Assembly (NCBI GenBank): GCA_036897625.1
Contig: JAYMTA010000186.1
Coordinates: 1 to 35,658 of the forward strand
Source of the DNA: Pelargonium cotyledonis
Taxonomy: Eukaryota; Streptophyta; Magnoliopsida; Geraniales; Geraniaceae
Reading direction: 5' to 3'
DNA: 35,658 nucleotides
The position numbers and the translations under genes were made by a program. The notes under the pieces were generated by a model. It worked only from the letters and a program-made list of their open reading frames with translations. It was not told the origin of the DNA and made no database searches. This document shows, one piece after another, positions 32,485 through 35,658 of the stretch. How positions within the stretch are numbered: the stretch's first letter is position 1; the number at the start of each line of letters is the position of its first letter.

Positions 32485-34155
32485 ATGGGAGACCACACTC
32501 TTCATCAACATGAGCACCACGAAAAATTACCAAAACACCCTCATGCCATCATGATCCCATACCCTCTCCAAGGCCACGTCATCCCCTTCGTCCATCTCGC
32601 CATGAAGCTTGCTTCAAATGGCTTTACCGTCACCTTTGTCAACACCCAATCCATCCACCAACAAATCACCAAAGCACACCCTGCCGGCGCCGGCGACATA
32701 TTCGCCGGAGCTCGCGAGTCCGGCCTGGACATACGCTACGCCACCGTCAGCGACGGCTTTCCGGTCGGCTTCGACCGGTCGCTCAACCACGACCAGTTCT
32801 TTGAAGGTGTGTTGCATGTGTTCTCGGCCCACGTGGACGAGCTGGTCGGAAAGTTGGTGCGTGATCAGTCCTTGTCGGAACCGCCGCCAAATTGCTTGAT
32901 CGCCGACACTTTTTACGTGTGGCCGTCGCTTGTAGCCGACAAGTACAACCTTGTGAATGTGTCGTTTTGGACCGAACCAGCGCTTGTCTTCACTCTTTAC
33001 CATCACATGGATCTTCTCAGAAGTCGTGGACATTTTGCTTCTCATGGTACGTCATTTTTATTTTTTGTTTCAATATTGTTATATAATAAAGTATTAAAGT
33101 TACTGTAGATTATTTCATAAAGTCACCTTAAAAAATAATTAGATAGGTCGATTGTTAGATCAAGAGTTTAATTCATTTTTTTTCTTCAAAACATTGGCAT
33201 ATCATATTCTTGTTATTTATGTGATTATAATCTTGCAGACAAATGCAACGGCACAATTAATTATATTCCGGGAGTCTCAGCAATCAAGCCTACTGACTTG
33301 ACGTCGTACCTTCAATCTAGTGATGTGTCGACAGTGGTGCACCGAATTCTATACAAAGCATTTGAGGACGTCAAAAGAGCTGATTTTGTCATTTGCAACA
33401 CTATACAAGAGCTCGAACTCGAAACAATTTCAGCCTTACAGGAGAAGCAGCCTTTTCACGCAATAGGACCCATTTTCCCAACTGGGTTCACCAAGAGCAC
33501 TGTTGCCACGAGCTTGTGGTCCGAGTCGAACTGCTCCCACTGGCTCAACACCAAGGCTCACGACTCAGTTCTATATGTGTCGTTTGGCAGCTACGCCCAC
33601 GTGACCAAACTAGACATTATAGAGATTGCTAACGGGCTTTTGCTCAGTGATGTGAGTTTTATTTGGGTGCTACGCCCAGATATAGTAAACTCTGACGAAC
33701 TTGATCCGTTACCTATAGGATTCAAAGATGGTGTGAAAACAAAGGGTTTGATCGTGCCGTGGTGCTGTCAGATTGATGTGCTCACACACAAAGCGATCGG
33801 AGGGTTCTTAACACATTGCGGGTGGAATTCTGTACTAGAGAGTGTATGGTGTGGCGTGCCACTTATGTGTTTCCCTTTGTTGACCGATCAATTCACGAAT
33901 CGAAAATTGGTGGTTGATGATTGGAGGATCGGGATCAATCTTTGCGAGAATGGACCAATCAGGAGAGAGGAAGTGGCTGAGAAAATCAACCGTCTGATGA
34001 ATGGAAAATCTGCAAATGAACTGAGGAAGAACATCAGGGAGGTCAAAGGTACGCTCGAGACTGCATTGAGTGCTGATGGATCGTCACAGAAAAATTTGAA
34101 CCGGTTCATTGATGACGTCATGGATAAAGTTCGAAAGAAGCGTGGGTTAGTTTAG
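32485..34155 (+). CDS. UDP-glycosyltransferase, UGT86A type
   Basis: A family-1 (GT-B fold) glycosyltransferase that moves a sugar, usually glucose, from a UDP-sugar to a small acceptor in the cytosol. Exons 32485-33046 and 33239-34155 are joined in phase by a 192-bp GT-AG intron and encode 492 aa, the normal UGT length. The N-terminal domain has PYPLQGHVIPF with predicted catalytic His31, and LIADTF with the likely partner Asp141. The 44-residue PSPG box is complete at residues 362-405 (33760-33891): it begins WCCQIDVLTH, contains THCGWNS and ends TDQ, the terminal Gln favouring UDP-glucose. Sequence style (IPYPLQGHVIPFVHLAMKLA, VSDGFPVGFDRSLNHDQF) and position next to TKI1 point to UGT86A1/A2. 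The acceptor is not predictable. His-rich residues 6-20 precede the fold. The gene appears intact. Confidence 0.93.
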
Positions 34156-34159
34156 CAAA

Positions 34160-34325
34160 TGGGCCCATTTAAAGCCCAATAACATGGATAAATAAATGTG
34201 GGCTCTTGTGGTACAATTGGGCCCAAAATTGTTGTTTGTTTTCTTCGTAAACGGGCTAGGCGAATGGCCCGTGAAGCCCATGCATGATGGTACCTAGTAG
34301 TCATGTTTGATTGAGACTTTGGGCT
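34160..34325. promoter_or_regulatory. Cluster of TGGGCY (site II) elements just past the UGT stop
   Basis: TGGGCCCA at 34160-34167 and 34218-34225, TGGGCT at 34199 and 34320, and AGCCCA at 34173 and 34275 form a tight cluster; GGCCCA at 34729 and TGGGCCCA at 34755 follow. TGGGCY motifs are TCP-bound site II elements of growth-related promoters. They may serve a gene beyond the window edge or an antisense transcript, or be incidental. Confidence 0.4.
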
Positions 34326-35490
34326 GAGAAGGGTCTCTTGTTAGGCTTTATTAAGGTATGACTTTTTTAAGATTATGTTGGTCCAAACACACAAGCTGCT
34401 AATTCGGGTTTCGGGTTGTGTTTCTGAACTAGGGATGGGGTGACCTTAAATAACCCGGACCTAGCGTAGAAAGAGTGTGAGTATCCTTCTAATATGTTAT
34501 ACATGGTATCTAGCACCATATGGTTGTCATTTAATGTTTGGAAGCATCGTTAACATTAATAGCGGGAGCAAATCAAGCTCCTAATCCATACAAACTACGC
34601 AAAACGTTCTATTCATTTCGTTACTGAAACGACACCTTCACCTAGAAATATTGATCGTGTACCAAATGACCGTGAATTCAAGTCGAAATTGTCTTCTCTG
34701 GTCCAAGCCATGTTCACGTTACAAACTAGGCCCAATCAACCCCTGGTGTAGATTTGGGCCCATTATGATGTGAACTATACAAGTAATATTTGTTAGCTTA
34801 AACGTGGGTTAAGGAATTCATCTTTCCTTCAACTTTATTTTATTTAGTGACACACGTTTACTCTTCCTATATAACATGAAGAGAATACAAGGATATATCA
34901 TATATACAATTTAAGCAATTTCAAATGGACCAAATTCAAATCCGAACACATCTGATTCAAATTCGTCTGAAATTTAAAGTCTCACTTGTAATTACGAATC
35001 TAAAATTGGTCGGACCTACGGTAAGTAAAACGTATTTTCGTATAAAATATGTAACTTTTCCTTTGATATATAAAAATGGGCCGAGTCGAATTTTAAAGTT
35101 TTTGAGTTCAGATTTAAATTATCGGCTCTACCAAGGAAATGTATGGGTAGTTGTAATGAGAAGTAGGTGGCGGTGGGAAGTAAGTGGGGGCTTGTGGTTT
35201 ATGGAGGAAGTCAAGTTGTCAACTGTCGTTGAACGCTTGCCGTTTGCAGGATCTTATCCCAATCAAAACAATTTGGAAACCCAATTATTGGGATTTATAT
35301 TTTATTTTATTTTATTACAAGGACTTTTATGAAACCTGGAACATTCTAGATTTCTATTATTGGGAATATTGCAACAATTTTGGTAATTATATTAATGATA
35401 CAATTTAGAGAAATATTTTTGTTTTTAATGTAACAGGTTTTTTTTGTTTTTTTATTTATTAAATAACAATCCAAGATTATTATTAAGGGT
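34326..35490. other. Intergenic region, no gene recognised
   Basis: A 135-codon frame at 34925-35332 has no recognisable motif and AT-driven composition, so I do not call it. tggtatctagc near 34504 is a weak PBS-like match only. Confidence 0.4.
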
Positions 35491-35658
35491 AATGACGGAT
35501 GGGGGCTCAATTTTCGGTCCTATAACACATAAAGTACCTAAGTTTCAAAATATAGTTTTGGGGATACCTAAGTTTTTAACTATATTGTAAAAGTAATTAA
35601 TTCTCTAACTTTGTTAACTATTAACTTAAAATGTCCATTCTACCCTTAAGTATACTAT
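35491..35658. repeat. Repeat-like end running off the window
   Basis: acctaagtttc and acctaagtttt recur at about 35537 and 35567 in a phrase pattern (ggtcctataac ... acctaagttt ... ctctaactttg) typical of plant dispersed repeats. Only one end is present. Confidence 0.35.

Noticed and set aside
34496-34515. tggtatctagc as a second LTR primer-binding site
   Set aside because: Too many mismatches to the initiator-tRNA site, and no LTR-like ends were seen.
34925-35332. 135-codon plus-strand open frame at the right end
   Set aside because: Composition follows the AT-rich background and no domain or conserved segment is recognisable.
1-35658. tRNA, rRNA, CRISPR or bacterial-type operons
   Set aside because: No cloverleaf tRNA, rRNA segment or regularly spaced repeat-spacer array was seen; gene structure is eukaryotic throughout.

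Overview
The window is nuclear DNA from a flowering plant, almost certainly a eudicot. It is AT-rich, its genes carry short GT-AG introns, and every recognisable protein is a standard plant nuclear gene (plastid-targeted proteins, a SAUR, a family-1 UGT with a PSPG box). Stowaway MITEs, a Helitron-like element and a tRNA-derived SINE lie between and inside the genes. I cannot name the species from the sequence.

Layout. 1-10.8 kb: no supportable protein gene. It holds AT-rich intergenic DNA, a perfect 61-bp x3 minisatellite, a Stowaway MITE with TA duplication, a CATG-rich block followed by an ABRE and TATA box, and a probable non-autonomous Helitron (about 6.0-8.9 kb) with another MITE nested in it. 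10.8-11.5 kb (+): plastid-type acylphosphatase, 2 exons. 13.3-13.6 kb (+): a SAUR protein. 14.9-17.5 kb (-): thylakoid lumenal 15.0 kDa protein 2-like TPM-domain protein, 6 exons. 18.6-20.4 kb (+): TFIID subunit TAF8, one coding exon, with a probable leader intron and several uORFs, followed by a duplicated 3' region. 22.1-24.0 kb (-): EMC5/MMGT (ER membrane complex subunit 5), 4 exons. 25.0-30.6 kb (+): TSL-kinase interacting protein 1 (TKI1), a SANT/MYB-like nuclear protein with 13 coding exons, one GC-AG intron and an intronic SINE. 32.5-34.2 kb (+): UGT86A-type UDP-glycosyltransferase, 2 exons. 34.2-35.7 kb: intergenic DNA with a cluster of TGGGCY elements and a repeat running off the edge.

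The genes are individually regulated housekeeping and accessory genes with unrelated roles: acyl-phosphate hydrolysis, auxin-responsive growth, the thylakoid lumen, basal transcription, ER membrane-protein insertion, chromatin or cell-cycle-linked regulation, and small-molecule glucosylation. Two pairs are divergent: the lumenal protein with TAF8, and EMC5 with TKI1. From memory, TKI1-UGT86A1 (At2g36960-At2g36970) and EMC5-acylphosphatase (At5g03345, At5g03370) are also neighbours in Arabidopsis, so the window looks like conserved microsynteny, partly rearranged or fractionated.

I found no credible undescribed multi-gene system. The observations most worth a second look are the GC-AG intron, the dense uORFs before TAF8, the CATG block with an orphan-looking promoter, and the Helitron with its nested MITE.
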